Below, in pieces: positions 9,101-16,357 of a stretch of 64,000 nucleotides of DNA (its first letter is position 1; each line of letters starts with the position of its first letter). Under the pieces are notes generated by a model. The model was given only the letters and a program-made list of their open reading frames with translations, made no database searches and had not been told where the DNA came from. The position numbers and the translations under genes are program-made. Source of the stretch: Runella slithyformis DSM 19594 (lineage in GTDB: Bacteria > Bacteroidota > Bacteroidia > Cytophagales > Spirosomataceae); the NCBI RefSeq assembly GCF_000218895.1, contig NC_015703.1:6151001-6215000 (forward strand). Direction: 5' to 3'.

Positions 9101-10006
9101 ATATTCACCCATCTCGTTGGGCAGGCCTGCATTGGGGTGCGCGGAGGTATAAAAGGGTGCCTGAGTAGCCAGCGTCTGTACATAAGGACGCATCAGATCT
9201 GCGCCCAGCGCACAGTTCAGCCCAATGGAAAGCAGGGGCATGTGCGATACCGAGGTCAGAAAGGCTTCAGTGGTTTGGCCCGAAAGGGTGCGTCCGGAAG
9301 CATCCGTAATGGTACCTGATACCATGATGGGCAATTGGATTTTAGTCGTATTGACCGATGCCGGCCGGAACGCACCGCGAATGGGGCGAACAGTGCCTTT
9401 TTTTACGTCGTCAAAGTACAGGTCAATGGCGTACAGGGCTGCTTTGGCGTTGAGCGTATCAAAGATGGTTTCGACCAGCATCACATCCGCCCCGCCGTCG
9501 GTCAGGGCCTGTACCTGTTCGTAATAGGCATCGACGAGTTCGTCAAACGTAACGGCGCGGAAACCGGGGTCGTTTACGTCGGGAGAGAGAGAGGCCGTGC
9601 GGTTGGTAGGGCCAATGGAACCCGCCACAAAACGGGGTTTGTCGGGATTCAGGGCGGCATATTTATCGCAGGCTTCCCGCGCCAGCCGCGCCGATTCGTA
9701 ATTGAGTTCGTAGACCAGATCCTCCATGTGGTAGTCGGCCATGGCGATGGTGGTACCGCTGAAGGTGTTGGTTTCGATGATGTCCGCACCGGCTTCGAGG
9801 TAGGCTTCGTGGATTTCCCGAATCACGTCAGGGCGTGTCAACGACAGCAGGTCATTGTTGCCTTTGAGCTCGTGCGGGAAGTCTTTAAAACGTTCGCCCC
9901 GGTAATCGGCGTCGGCTAATGTATAACGTTGGATCATCGAGCCCATCGCACCGTCGAGCACGAGGATACGGGATTTGAGGATTTCCTGGATGTTTGGGTT
10001 CTGCAT
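6104..10006 (-). CDS. metH: Cobalamin-dependent methionine synthase
   Basis: 1300 residues. It transfers a methyl group from 5-methyltetrahydrofolate to homocysteine through methylcobalamin, the last step of methionine synthesis. All modules are present in order: a homocysteine domain with zinc ligands Cys265 and GGCC (Cys328-Cys329); a pterin domain starting at [13 protein letters not shown] (about 374); the four-helix cap (about 660-750); a cobalamin domain with DVHDIG (Asp777, His779, Gly782); and the S-adenosylmethionine activation domain with [12 protein letters not shown] (about 1209). It is longer than the roughly 1230 residues usual for the family. The extra length appears as low-conservation stretches at about 201-222, 755-767, 1058-1080 and 1110-1130, and the last two contain DNA palindromes. 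The start is the ATG at 10006. It is monocistronic, with a promoter-like element at 10151-10158 and no riboswitch visible upstream. Confidence 0.97.
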   Translation of the reverse strand: MQNPNIQEILKSRILVLDGAMGSMIQRYTLADADYRGERFKDFPHELKGNNDLLSLTRPDVIREIHEAYLEAGADIIETNTFSGTTIAMADYHMEDLVYELNYESARLAREACDKYAALNPDKPRFVAGSIGPTNRTASLSPDVNDPGFRAVTFDELVDAYYEQVQALTDGGADVMLVETIFDTLNAKAALYAIDLYFDDVKKGTVRPIRGAFRPASVNTTKIQLPIMVSGTITDASGRTLSGQTTEAFLTSVSHMPLLSIGLNCALGADLMRPYVQTLATQAPFYTSAHPNAGLPNEMGEYDQTPEQMAVIIDDFLQNGFINIIGGCCGTTPPHIKAIAEVAAKYEPRDIPENDHVQKLSGLEPLKITKETNFVNIGERCNVTGSKKFARLIREGNYDAAIAVAREQVDTGAQVIDINMDEGMIDGVQAMTKFCNLLMAEPDIARVPFMVDSSKWEVIEAGLKCLQGKAIVNSISLKEGEEKFIQQAEKVRRYGASVVVMAFDEVGQADNYERRLEICERAYWILVNKVGFPPQDIIFDPNILTVGTGMEEHNNYAVDFINATRWIKEHLPYAKVSGGVSNVSFSFRGNEPVREAIHTVFLYHAIKAGMDMGIVNAGQLGVYDDLPKDMLEHCEDLILNRRPDATERMLAFAETVKSKGKEQVIDTAWRDQPVAKRLEHALIKGLTEYIDQDVEEARQTVDKPLHVIEGPLMDGMNVVGDLFGEGKMFLPQVVKSARVMKKAVAYLLPFIEEEKNASPSTTESGGSKILLATVKGDVHDIGKNIVGVVLACNNYEIIDLGVMVPTDKILAAAKEHNVDIIGLSGLITPSLDEMVGVAKEMERQGFKVPLLIGGATTSRIHTAVKIDPHYSGPVIHVLDASRAVPVAGKLTQNEQTYAEALADIKKEYAKLREDHAKRQQAKEAVTIEAARANKTKIDWETFTPVKPAFLGNRYFYDYPLEEIAKYIDWTPFFQTWQLHGKYPKIFDDAVVGNEAKKLYNDAKAMLAEIIQNKSLKANAVIGFYPANSVGDDIVLHDFEEVEVRFAGQGQKKRTEYRVVLSSGASEVGTSQKTETDFQSAQTVLHHLRQQNQKAANLPNLCLSDYIMPLSGDKPEAINDGITNPAEPLRTDYIGAFAVTAGIGIEALLEKYEADHDDYNSIMVKAVADRLAEAFTELMHERVRKEYWGYVKDEALSNEELISEKYQGIRPAPGYPACPEHTEKRTLFDLLDAEAQIGIQLTESFAMYPASSVSGWYFAHPDSRYFALGKIAKDQVQDYAARKGMTLEEAEKWLSPVLNYD
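6634..6680. repeat. Tandem pair of palindromes inside metH
   Basis: CGGGATT-tgt-AATCCCG (6634-6650) and CTCGGGT-ttatc-ACCCGAG (6662-6680) are two perfect 7-bp inverted repeats 11 bases apart, inside the metH frame. They encode about residues 1109-1124, within a stretch ([16 protein letters not shown]) where typical MetH goes almost directly into the conserved DYIGAFAV. This looks like an in-frame insertion of a dispersed repeat. Confidence 0.7.
6797..6815. repeat. Overlapping palindromes inside metH
   Basis: CGAAGT-tccg-ACTTCG (6797-6812) overlaps TTCCGA-ct-TCGGAA (6802-6815). The segment encodes about residues 1064-1070 (SEVGTS) within a low-complexity stretch of the MetH activation domain. 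It is a second candidate in-frame repeat insertion, 117 bases from the first. Confidence 0.55.
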
Positions 10007-10150
10007 AGTGCTGTTCTATTGGCCTGCGCCTTAAGTATCGCCCCTTTTTGAGGATTAATGCGGCTGACGCGCGGGAATGGTACTTTTAATAATGAACTAT
10101 CCGACGAAACCGGAAAACGTGAACGGTACAGTATCGGCAGGAGTAAAGTA

Positions 10151-10158
10151 CAAAATTA
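10151..10158 (-). promoter_or_regulatory. Promoter -7 element for metH
   Basis: On the minus strand this reads TAATTTTG, an exact match to TAnnTTTG, 145 bases upstream of the metH ATG. No clear TTG is seen at the -33 position. The 10007-10318 stretch otherwise shows only AT-rich leader sequence and no recognised riboswitch. Confidence 0.5.
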
Positions 10159-10318
10159 CGACAAAAGGAAAGAGTACGACATGTATTAGACGATAATTGG
10201 AGATATGTAGAAAAAAATAGATACTCTATGGAATATTTCTCACAGAAGTAAATGAAATATACTTTCAGGGGACGAATGATTTATAGAAATAGATAAATTA
10301 TCCGAGCTTTACCGAACA

Positions 10319-10350
10319 CAAAAAACCCCATCTGACGCAGTCAAATGGGG
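10319..10350 (-). terminator. Rho-independent terminator
   Basis: On the minus strand CCCCATTTGA and TCAGATGGGG pair with one internal mismatch around a 5-base loop, followed by T5 and more T-rich sequence. It lies 27 bases after the stop of the outer-membrane protein gene at 10377. Confidence 0.88.
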
Positions 10351-10376
10351 AAGACCCTTAAAAAGCAACTTTGGGG

Positions 10377-11012
10377 CTAGAACGTAACGCCTATGGATAC
10401 CTGAGCGGCTGAATTTTTTGCATTTCCTAAGAATATCTCCGAAGCGGTGCTGTTGGCTACTTTACGCAGTCCGTAATTGTAACGGGTTCCCAGCAAAAAC
10501 TTGCCGAAATAAATACTCAGGCCTGCCGACAAACCATAGTCAAAGTTGTTGAAATTGTCGCGGTTGAGTGTGGCGGCGGCAAAACCCAGGTCGCTTTTAC
10601 TTTCAGTGGACGCATTGATCAGAAAAGCACCGTACAACCCACCATGAATATCAACGAAGTTGCCGACCTTAACGGTAGCCAAAACGGGAATTTCGGCATA
10701 ATCCAATTTGAAGGAGTTTTCGCCCTTAAACGTATTGTTCAGTAAATTATAGCGGGCGGTCATTCCCTTGGTGGAGTAGCCGATTTCGGGCTGTAAGTAA
10801 AGCAAACCACGAATAAGGGGCACCTGTGTAAACAAACTCGCGTGAAAGCCGTAGCGCGGATTCCGGTCGGTTACGTCTTTTACGTACAGATTTGAGACAT
10901 TTAATCCGCCTCTGATACCCGTACGGGATACCGCCCCTAAGTCCTGTGCCTTAACCGTTTGGAGCAGACCCACAGACAGACAGACCGTTACAAACATGGA
11001 TTTGATTTTCAT
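10377..11012 (-). CDS. Outer-membrane beta-barrel protein, porin-like (OMP_b-brl type)
   Basis: 211 residues with a clear Sec signal peptide (MKIKSMFVTVCLSVGLLQTVKAQ, cleavage after KAQ or KA). The mature part starts with GIRGGLNVSNLYV and alternates polar and aromatic residues in strands (GFHASLFTQVPL, LYLQPEIGYSTKG, VDIHGGLYGAFLI, LLGTRYNYGLRKV), ending in a terminal aromatic beta-signal (QVSIGVTF). This is the usual Bacteroidota small eight-strand barrel (PF13568-like), found in the outer membrane with no known substrate. It has its own strong terminator. It precedes two other envelope genes on the same strand, but gaps between them are large enough for separate promoters. Confidence 0.85.
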   Translation of the reverse strand: MKIKSMFVTVCLSVGLLQTVKAQDLGAVSRTGIRGGLNVSNLYVKDVTDRNPRYGFHASLFTQVPLIRGLLYLQPEIGYSTKGMTARYNLLNNTFKGENSFKLDYAEIPVLATVKVGNFVDIHGGLYGAFLINASTESKSDLGFAAATLNRDNFNNFDYGLSAGLSIYFGKFLLGTRYNYGLRKVANSTASEIFLGNAKNSAAQVSIGVTF

Positions 11013-11050
11013 AGCATTACTTTTTTTAGTGAGTGATCAAAGTGGATTGA

Positions 11051-11527
11051 TTAAAAAATATAGCGAACGGATATAGCGGCATCGTCTCCCCAAAAATTAT
11101 CCGGAACGTTAAAATTGAAAGTAGGCTTCCAGTCAAGGCTGACGTTGATGGGGATTTCACGAAAGTTGTATTCCAAGCCCAGAATCCCGTCCAGACCGAC
11201 TACGCTGTCGCGGTCGCGGTAGGGAGCATATCCCCGTCTGCTTTCGCCCCAGAAATAAATGTGCGCTCCGGCACCATAGTAAAAATTCAGGCGATTGACA
11301 TCAAAAGCGCGAGTGTGGCCTTCAATCAGTCCGGTCAGTCCCAACCCCCGCCACCGCGAAGAGATAATCCCTTCCAGCGCTACTTTGGGCTTAGTATAGT
11401 GCTTAATTGTCAGGCCGTTGGTCGTTCCGGCGCGGAGCCCGATACCCGTTCTGTAATCCTGTGCAACGACCGAATCAAACGTTAAAAACGGAAGGGCACC
11501 TAAAAGAAAAATGGCTAACTTTTTCAT
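11051..11527 (-). CDS. Secreted or outer-membrane protein, unknown family
   Basis: 158 residues. The N-terminus is a Sec signal (MKKLAIFLLGALPFLTFDSVVAQ). The mature part is rich in glycine and aromatic residues in amphipathic strand patterns (GIGLRAGTTNGLTIKHY, LNFYYGAGAHIYFWG, GLDGILGLEYNFREI) and ends in a phenylalanine (ISVRYIF), as outer-membrane barrels do. I do not recognise a named family. It lies 39 bases upstream of the porin-like gene on the same strand, so co-transcription is likely. Confidence 0.75.
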   Translation of the reverse strand: MKKLAIFLLGALPFLTFDSVVAQDYRTGIGLRAGTTNGLTIKHYTKPKVALEGIISSRWRGLGLTGLIEGHTRAFDVNRLNFYYGAGAHIYFWGESRRGYAPYRDRDSVVGLDGILGLEYNFREIPINVSLDWKPTFNFNVPDNFWGDDAAISVRYIF

Positions 11528-11549
11528 AGTAAGGAAAAATAGAAAGTAC

Positions 11550-11580
11550 GACCTCCGAAAAGGCTATGTTCCCGGAGGTC
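11550..11580 (-). terminator. Probable terminator hairpin
   Basis: GACCTCCG (11550-11557) and CGGAGGTC (11573-11580) form a perfect 8-bp stem downstream of the OmpA-family gene on the minus strand, with a T-rich stretch some 20 bases further on. Confidence 0.5.
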
Positions 11581-11589
11581 GATGTTGGG

Positions 11590-12345
11590 TTATTGCTTTA
11601 AACTGACGGCTCCGTTTTGAGCCGCTTTTTTCATTTCATCACTGGCATAGAGGCCAATTTCCACCCGACGGTTTTGCTGACGGCCTACCTCGGTAGTGTT
11701 GGTCGCGATCGGTGCGGCTTCGCCCTGTGCAATCACTTTAAAACGATTGGAAGAGACCCCTTCGGCCACCAGAAAGTTAGAGACGGCCTGAGCCCGTTTG
11801 TCAGACAGTTCTTTGTTAAATTGCGCAGAGCCTACATTATCTGTATGACCTTCCACCGTTAAATTGGTATTTTGATCACTTTTGAGCGTTTGGGCCATTT
11901 TTCGCAGACTTTCCTGCGTTTCGCTGCGTAACAAAAATGAACCGAAATCAAAAAGCAGGGCATTGTCAAAGGTCAATTTGACACCTTCTCCTACGCGCTC
12001 CACGCGGGCCACACTGCCTAAGTCTTCCCGAAGTTTTTCGGCCTGTTTGTCCATGTGATTACCAATGACCGCTCCCGCCGCCCCGCCCACAGTGGCACCG
12101 ATAATAGCACCGATAGCCGTATTTTTATTGTTTTTACCGATAAGGCCACCAATAACCGCCCCCGTACCAACTCCGATCAACGCTCCTTTTTGGGATTTTT
12201 TTAATTGGGTATTTTTGGAAGTGCCTGCTTTTTTGGAAGCGGTTACTTTGTTCTTCGTGGATTGTTGGGCAGAAGCTGTCTCTGTTGTAAAAATCGACTG
12301 CGTAAGAATGTACACTGCAATCAAACCGGATGTGAGTGCTTTCAT
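11590..12345 (-). CDS. OmpA-family peptidoglycan-binding protein with glycine-zipper segment
   Basis: 251 residues. An N-terminal signal (ending near ETASAQ) is followed by a lysine-rich linker. Next comes a glycine-zipper region at about residues 53-95 (GALIGVGTGAVIGGLIG, then GAIIGATVGGAAGAVIG), which is likely membrane-associated. The C-terminal half is an OmpA domain with the diagnostic LTVEGHTDNVGSAQFNKELS and LSDKRAQAV, then NRRVEI, which binds diaminopimelate in peptidoglycan. The likely role is tethering outer membrane to cell wall. The YiaD-type combination of glycine zipper plus OmpA domain is well known. It has a hairpin after its stop and is divergent from the Lrp/AsnC gene. Confidence 0.9.
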   Translation of the reverse strand: MKALTSGLIAVYILTQSIFTTETASAQQSTKNKVTASKKAGTSKNTQLKKSQKGALIGVGTGAVIGGLIGKNNKNTAIGAIIGATVGGAAGAVIGNHMDKQAEKLREDLGSVARVERVGEGVKLTFDNALLFDFGSFLLRSETQESLRKMAQTLKSDQNTNLTVEGHTDNVGSAQFNKELSDKRAQAVSNFLVAEGVSSNRFKVIAQGEAAPIATNTTEVGRQQNRRVEIGLYASDEMKKAAQNGAVSLKQ

Positions 12346-12600
12346 AATCTTTAAAGACTGTTTGGTTTAGATAAACAGCATAAAATTACATGCCTGATTA
12401 CGCTAAAAAGAACTAATTGATAGATAAAAAATTGACTATCAGTAATTTATGTATTTTTAGTATAAATGCAGGAATACAGAGTTCCCCAAAAGGGGTGTAG
12501 AAAATAGTACTCAAAGCGGGGAAAAATACTCAAACGCCATTGAATGAAAAAGAAGTGAAGTTGTTGACTTAGATAATATAGCCTATCTTTAACCGAGTAT

Positions 12601-12617
12601 TGAGATATTCTATCTCA
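12601..12617. promoter_or_regulatory. Palindromic operator candidate before Lrp/AsnC gene
   Basis: TGAGATA-ttc-TATCTCA is a perfect 7-bp inverted repeat ending 29 bases before the regulator's ATG. Lrp/AsnC proteins commonly bind such sites and repress their own genes. That this is its site is an inference. Confidence 0.5.
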
Positions 12618-12646
12618 TATTGAGCAACTAATTTCCCGTCATAAGT

Positions 12647-13108
12647 ATGGTAAAATTGGATATGACCGACCGAGGTATTTTACGATATCTTCAACAAAAT
12701 GCCCTTTTGACCACCAAAGAATTGGCCGCACAGCTGAATCTTTCGTACACGCCCGTCTATGAACGCGTCCGAAAGTTGGAGCGGGAAGGCATTATAAAAA
12801 AATACGTGGCCTTGGTCAATCGGGAAGAGATCGGCAAAAACCTGATCGCCTTCTGCAACGTTTCACTCAAAGAACACAGTCGTGCCAACGGTGAAAAGTT
12901 TGTGTCGGCCGTTATGACCTTTGATGAAGTGATGGAATGTTATAATATTTCGGGAGAATACGATTTTATGCTCAAAGTCGTGGTCAATGATATGCCCGAA
13001 TACCAACGGTTTTTGATGGAAAAGCTGGGGGCGTTGGACAGCATCGGCAATACGCACAGCATTTTCGTGATGAGTGAGATCAAACACGAAACGGCATTGA
13101 AAGTTTAG
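12647..13108 (+). CDS. Lrp/AsnC-family transcriptional regulator
   Basis: 153 residues, the family's normal length. The N-terminal winged-helix domain (DRGILRYLQQNALLTTKELAAQLNLS, with recognition helix YTPVYERVRKLE) is followed by the linker strand (GIIKKYVALVNREEIG) and a C-terminal RAM domain (about 65-150) that binds amino acids and forms octamers. In the RAM domain YNISGEYDFMLKVVV and NTHSIFVMSEIKHE are recognisable. The regulon is unknown. The palindrome at 12601-12617 suggests autoregulation. It is divergent from the OmpA-family gene. Confidence 0.93.
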   Translation: MVKLDMTDRGILRYLQQNALLTTKELAAQLNLSYTPVYERVRKLEREGIIKKYVALVNREEIGKNLIAFCNVSLKEHSRANGEKFVSAVMTFDEVMECYNISGEYDFMLKVVVNDMPEYQRFLMEKLGALDSIGNTHSIFVMSEIKHETALKV

Positions 13109-13468
13109 CTTTTCGGTATGGACGACCGAGTTTGAGCAGGGTAATAACTGCATATGGCTTCTGCTTATCCCGGGCTTTGTATCTTTTCATCTTTAGCGAT
13201 CCCTGAATATGCCCTGTCAAAACGTGGCAGAACGGGATATGTTGTATCGAAAGGCAGCTCGGGAAAACCTTCTACGAAAAGGAAAGTTCTGGACATTTTT
13301 GAGGAAGGCTGTCTACAATACAATCCCATTAATGGGAATTTTTTGATGGTTTGAAAGCCGGTATACTTTTTTCAGAAAATTCAGCCTGTGGTTTTGCGGG
13401 AAAACGGGCCGTTGGGTTCGGCAGTACCGTAGACTGAAAAAAGAGAGGTGTATTAACCAACAAATACC
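13109..13468. other. 360-bp gap without a convincing gene
   Basis: The only open frame (13154-13354) has no family signal or ribosome-binding context. A perfect 14-bp palindrome, TCCCATTAATGGGA (13324-13337), is followed by a T-rich run and could be a weak terminator. Nothing else stands out. Confidence 0.5.
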
Positions 13469-13741
13469 ATGACCAGATGTTATCAATACGGAGTATTATT
13501 AAAGGTAGAGGTGAGCGAACTGTTTATTGAATGGCATGGTAAAGGACAGCGCGGTCAACTTCCTCTTTACTCCATCAAGTCCATTGCCTGCGCGCCGGGC
13601 GTCATTCTGTTATACGGCAATAATGTATCCGTGGTTATTTCCATTCCGCAGGATTGTGCATCCGACGAGATGGCGCATGAACTGTGTGACTGCATCAGTC
13701 GAATACGCTCAGGAATTTCGGAAGACCTAATGGTCAATTGA
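13469..13741 (+). CDS. Small protein of unknown function
   Basis: 90 residues from the ATG at 13469. The pattern looks like a small beta-rich domain followed by a C-terminal helix: VEVSELFIEWHGKGQRGQLPL, then IACAPGVILLYGNNVSVVISIP, then DEMAHELCDCISRIRSG. This resembles pleckstrin-homology-like (bPH) folds such as YcxB-type domains, but the match is by shape only and the fold is a guess. A second frame overlaps it (13527-13730) but has worse composition. There is no operon partner; the next gene has its own promoter. Confidence 0.5.
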   Translation: MTRCYQYGVLLKVEVSELFIEWHGKGQRGQLPLYSIKSIACAPGVILLYGNNVSVVISIPQDCASDEMAHELCDCISRIRSGISEDLMVN

Positions 13742-13804
13742 TGTTTCTATAGGTTAAAAAAGCATTTTAGGCCCTTTGTCAGTGCTTGAAATGCTCCTTT
13801 TGTG

Positions 13805-13812
13805 TACCTTTG
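13805..13812 (+). promoter_or_regulatory. Promoter -7 element for FAD dehydrogenase gene
   Basis: TACCTTTG matches TAnnTTTG exactly and is followed by GCATC, a common start context in Bacteroidota. A TTG lies 16 bases upstream. It precedes the ATG at 13848 by 35 bases. Confidence 0.6.
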
Positions 13813-13847
13813 CATCCATTAAAGGCTAACTCCCTTTCATTCATAAG

Positions 13848-15443
13848 ATGCATCAGACACTTCATCTCACGCTGCCGCCCGAGACGGCATTGGACGAATC
13901 GGCCTTTCGTCAATACATTATTCAAAGCCTTCATTTGCAGGATACTGATGCCCTGACCGTACGTAAACTCAGGCAATCCATTGATGCCCGTTCACGTCAG
14001 ATCAAAGTCAACGTTCAGGCGGATATTTACGCCGATGAACTGCCTCCTTCCGTCATCACGTATAAAAAAGAGTATCCGGATGTATCTCAAAAACCAATAG
14101 TTGTTATTGTTGGCTGCGGTCCGGCGGGCATGTTTGCGGCTTTGCGATTGGTGGAGTTGGGCTATAAACCGATTTTGTTGGAAAGGGGAAAAGACGTGCG
14201 CGCCCGGCGGCGAGATCTGGCCGCCATCAACAAAGACCATGTCGTGCATCCGGATTCCAATTATTGCTTCGGAGAAGGCGGGGCCGGTACGTATTCAGAC
14301 GGAAAATTATATACGCGTTCCAACAAACGCGGCGACGTGCGGCGAATTTTGGAAATCATGGTCGCCCACGGTGCGGCCGAAGAAATATTATACGATGCCC
14401 ATCCTCACATCGGCACCAACAAACTCCCGCCCCTCATCGCCGATATGCGTCAGAGCATTCTCAACGCGGGCGGGGAAGTGCATTTTGAAACCAAAGTCAC
14501 GGATTTCATTTTTTCTGAAAAATCAACCATCGACCATCGACAATCCGAAATCAGGGGCGTCGTTACGGCTGACGGGCGTGAATTTACGGGCATAGGTGTT
14601 ATTTTGGCAACGGGGCACTCCGCCCGAGATATTTTTGAATTGTGTCAGGCCAAAAATGTGCTGATCGAAGCCAAACCTTTTGCCGTTGGGGTGCGCATTG
14701 AACACTCCCAAAAACTCATCGACTCCCTACAATACCATCGTCCCGACCGTGGGGCTTACCTGCCGGCGGCATCCTATAGCCTGGTAACCCAATCGCAGCA
14801 TAAGAATGTGCAGCGTGGGGTATTTTCGTTTTGTATGTGTCCGGGAGGTTTTATCGTTCCGGCGGCTACGTCGCCCGGAGAATTAGTGGTCAACGGGATG
14901 TCGCCGTCGCGGCGCGATTCACGTTTTGCCAATTCGGGCATGGTCGTGAGCATCGAAGATGTTGATTTAAAGCCGTATGCCGCATTCGGTGCGTTGGCGG
15001 GACTGGAGTTGCAACGCGTCATTGAACAGAAAGCCTGCTCCTTGGCGGGAGGAGGTCAAACGGCTCCCGCGCAACGGGTACTGGATTTTGTGAAAGGAAA
15101 AACCTCTCCCGAATTGTTGGACACTTCATACCAACCCGGATTGCTGTCGATGGACCTGCGCGAATACCTGCCCGCCCATATTGCCGAGCCGCTGCGTCAG
15201 GGATTGCAGGATTTTGGCCGCAAAATGAGCGGGTATGTGTCCAACGAAGCGCAATTGATCGGGGTAGAGAGCCGTACGTCGTCGCCCGTGCGGATTCCGC
15301 GCCACCGTGAAACCGCCGAGCATATCTATACACAACGGCTGTATCCCTGCGGTGAAGGGGCCGGGTACGCGGGAGGAATCATGTCGGCGGCGCTGGACGG
15401 CACCTTTGTGGCTGAGCAGTTGGTGAATCGGTACGGAAAATGA
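13848..15443 (+). CDS. NAD(P)/FAD-dependent dehydrogenase, COG2509-type
   Basis: 531 residues. An N-terminal region of about 85 residues precedes the Rossmann FAD-binding motif VVIVGCGPAGMFAALRLVELG and the acidic end of that fold (ILLERG). FGEGGAGTYSDGKLYTR follows, a hallmark of this uncharacterised FAD dehydrogenase group. A second FAD contact is GEGAGYAGGIMSAALDG near the C-terminus. The group is conserved in many bacteria but its substrate is not known. Residues 226-233 (STIDHRQS) are encoded by a 7-bp tandem repeat (14526-14546) and look like a small insertion in a loop. The start is the ATG following the promoter at 13805. Confidence 0.9.
   Translation: MHQTLHLTLPPETALDESAFRQYIIQSLHLQDTDALTVRKLRQSIDARSRQIKVNVQADIYADELPPSVITYKKEYPDVSQKPIVVIVGCGPAGMFAALRLVELGYKPILLERGKDVRARRRDLAAINKDHVVHPDSNYCFGEGGAGTYSDGKLYTRSNKRGDVRRILEIMVAHGAAEEILYDAHPHIGTNKLPPLIADMRQSILNAGGEVHFETKVTDFIFSEKSTIDHRQSEIRGVVTADGREFTGIGVILATGHSARDIFELCQAKNVLIEAKPFAVGVRIEHSQKLIDSLQYHRPDRGAYLPAASYSLVTQSQHKNVQRGVFSFCMCPGGFIVPAATSPGELVVNGMSPSRRDSRFANSGMVVSIEDVDLKPYAAFGALAGLELQRVIEQKACSLAGGGQTAPAQRVLDFVKGKTSPELLDTSYQPGLLSMDLREYLPAHIAEPLRQGLQDFGRKMSGYVSNEAQLIGVESRTSSPVRIPRHRETAEHIYTQRLYPCGEGAGYAGGIMSAALDGTFVAEQLVNRYGK
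14526..14546 (+). repeat. In-frame 7-bp tandem repeat
   Basis: ACCATCG, ACCATCG, ACAATCC: three 7-bp units in a row within the FAD dehydrogenase gene. The same 7-bp periodicity occurs at 19378-19419, 33617-33765, 41717-41752 and 51321-51355. Confidence 0.6.
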
Positions 15444-15589
15444 ATTTTTCGCTCTTTAACCCGACGGGTGTGTTTGCCTAAAAATTCGACGCTTGATAAA
15501 TTGTTTTTCTAAAAATGGTTAGTTTATGAACTATCTATTACTTTAGCCTAATTAGAGTTAATAGATTCTTTATCTTTCCGGACCGGCCA

Positions 15590-16210
15590 ATGCCTTTTAA
15601 CGATTTTATCAGTACGCTTGACACCCAACTCCGACAACCGTTGCCGGGGCCGGAGGCGCATCTTAAAATGGCATCGGCCACGAGACTGCGGCTCAAGGTG
15701 CAGCCCAATGAAAAAACGCGACGCTCGGCCGTATTGATCCTGTTTTACCCTTACCGTGACCAAATCCTGCTCCCCCTTATTCTGCGACCCAAATACGACG
15801 GAGTCCACGCCGGCCAAATGGCCTTTCCGGGCGGACGGTATGAAAAAACCGACGAAAACCTCATCCGAACGGCTCTGCGCGAAGCTCAGGAAGAAATAGG
15901 AATCAAAGCCTCAGACGTGCATGTATTGGGAAAACTCACCGAACTGTTTATTCCTCCCAGCAATTTTTACGTTCTGCCCGTGGTAGGTAAGCTGGCCTAC
16001 AAACCCGATTTTTACCCCGATCCCCGCGAAGTGGAAGCGGTATTGGAAGTAAATCTGGAAGAACTGATGGATGAAAATATCGTTGGGTTTACCGAACTGG
16101 ATGTCCGCGGAATTACCATTGAAGCTCCTTTCTACGATATTCAGGGGCACAAAGTGTGGGGAGCTACTGCCATGATGATCAGTGAACTTCTGACGGTGAT
16201 TCGTCAATAA
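15590..16210 (+). CDS. Nudix hydrolase, probable coenzyme A pyrophosphatase
   Basis: 206 residues. The CoA-specific Nudix pattern is visible: LLPLILRPKYDGVHAGQMAFPGG, matching the NuCoA motif (R...H.GQ..FPGG), then the Nudix box ending TALREAQEEIGI, whose REXXEE residues bind the metal. Such enzymes split CoA or oxidised CoA into 3',5'-ADP and 4'-phosphopantetheine. The spacing of the box (one residue longer before the first glutamate) is that of CoA pyrophosphatases rather than MutT. The start is the ATG at 15590. It is close to the DUF2723 gene downstream, which has its own promoter-like element. Confidence 0.88.
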   Translation: MPFNDFISTLDTQLRQPLPGPEAHLKMASATRLRLKVQPNEKTRRSAVLILFYPYRDQILLPLILRPKYDGVHAGQMAFPGGRYEKTDENLIRTALREAQEEIGIKASDVHVLGKLTELFIPPSNFYVLPVVGKLAYKPDFYPDPREVEAVLEVNLEELMDENIVGFTELDVRGITIEAPFYDIQGHKVWGATAMMISELLTVIRQ

Positions 16211-16266
16211 CGCTTCATTTAACAACTTTTAAGAAGGCCGGTTCGTCGCCTTTAGGCTGAATTTGC

Positions 16267-16274
16267 TATTTTTG
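16267..16274 (+). promoter_or_regulatory. Promoter -7 element for DUF2723 gene
   Basis: TATTTTTG is an exact match to TAnnTTTG, 83 bases before the ATG at 16358. Confidence 0.5.
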
Positions 16275-16357
16275 GCACGCCTTTGGATAACCAAGGGGAA
16301 ACGGAACGTATTTTTTCGGCCATTCCCCTCCAACCACTAACATCCAATATTCTCTAT

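Noticed and set aside
10007-10318. Possible cobalamin or SAM riboswitch upstream of metH
   Set aside because: No GCCACTG box, no GGCAACC or GGTGC segments on the minus strand; only an AT-rich leader.
13154-13354. A 66-codon frame in the intergenic gap
   Set aside because: No conserved pattern, no promoter or ribosome-binding context.
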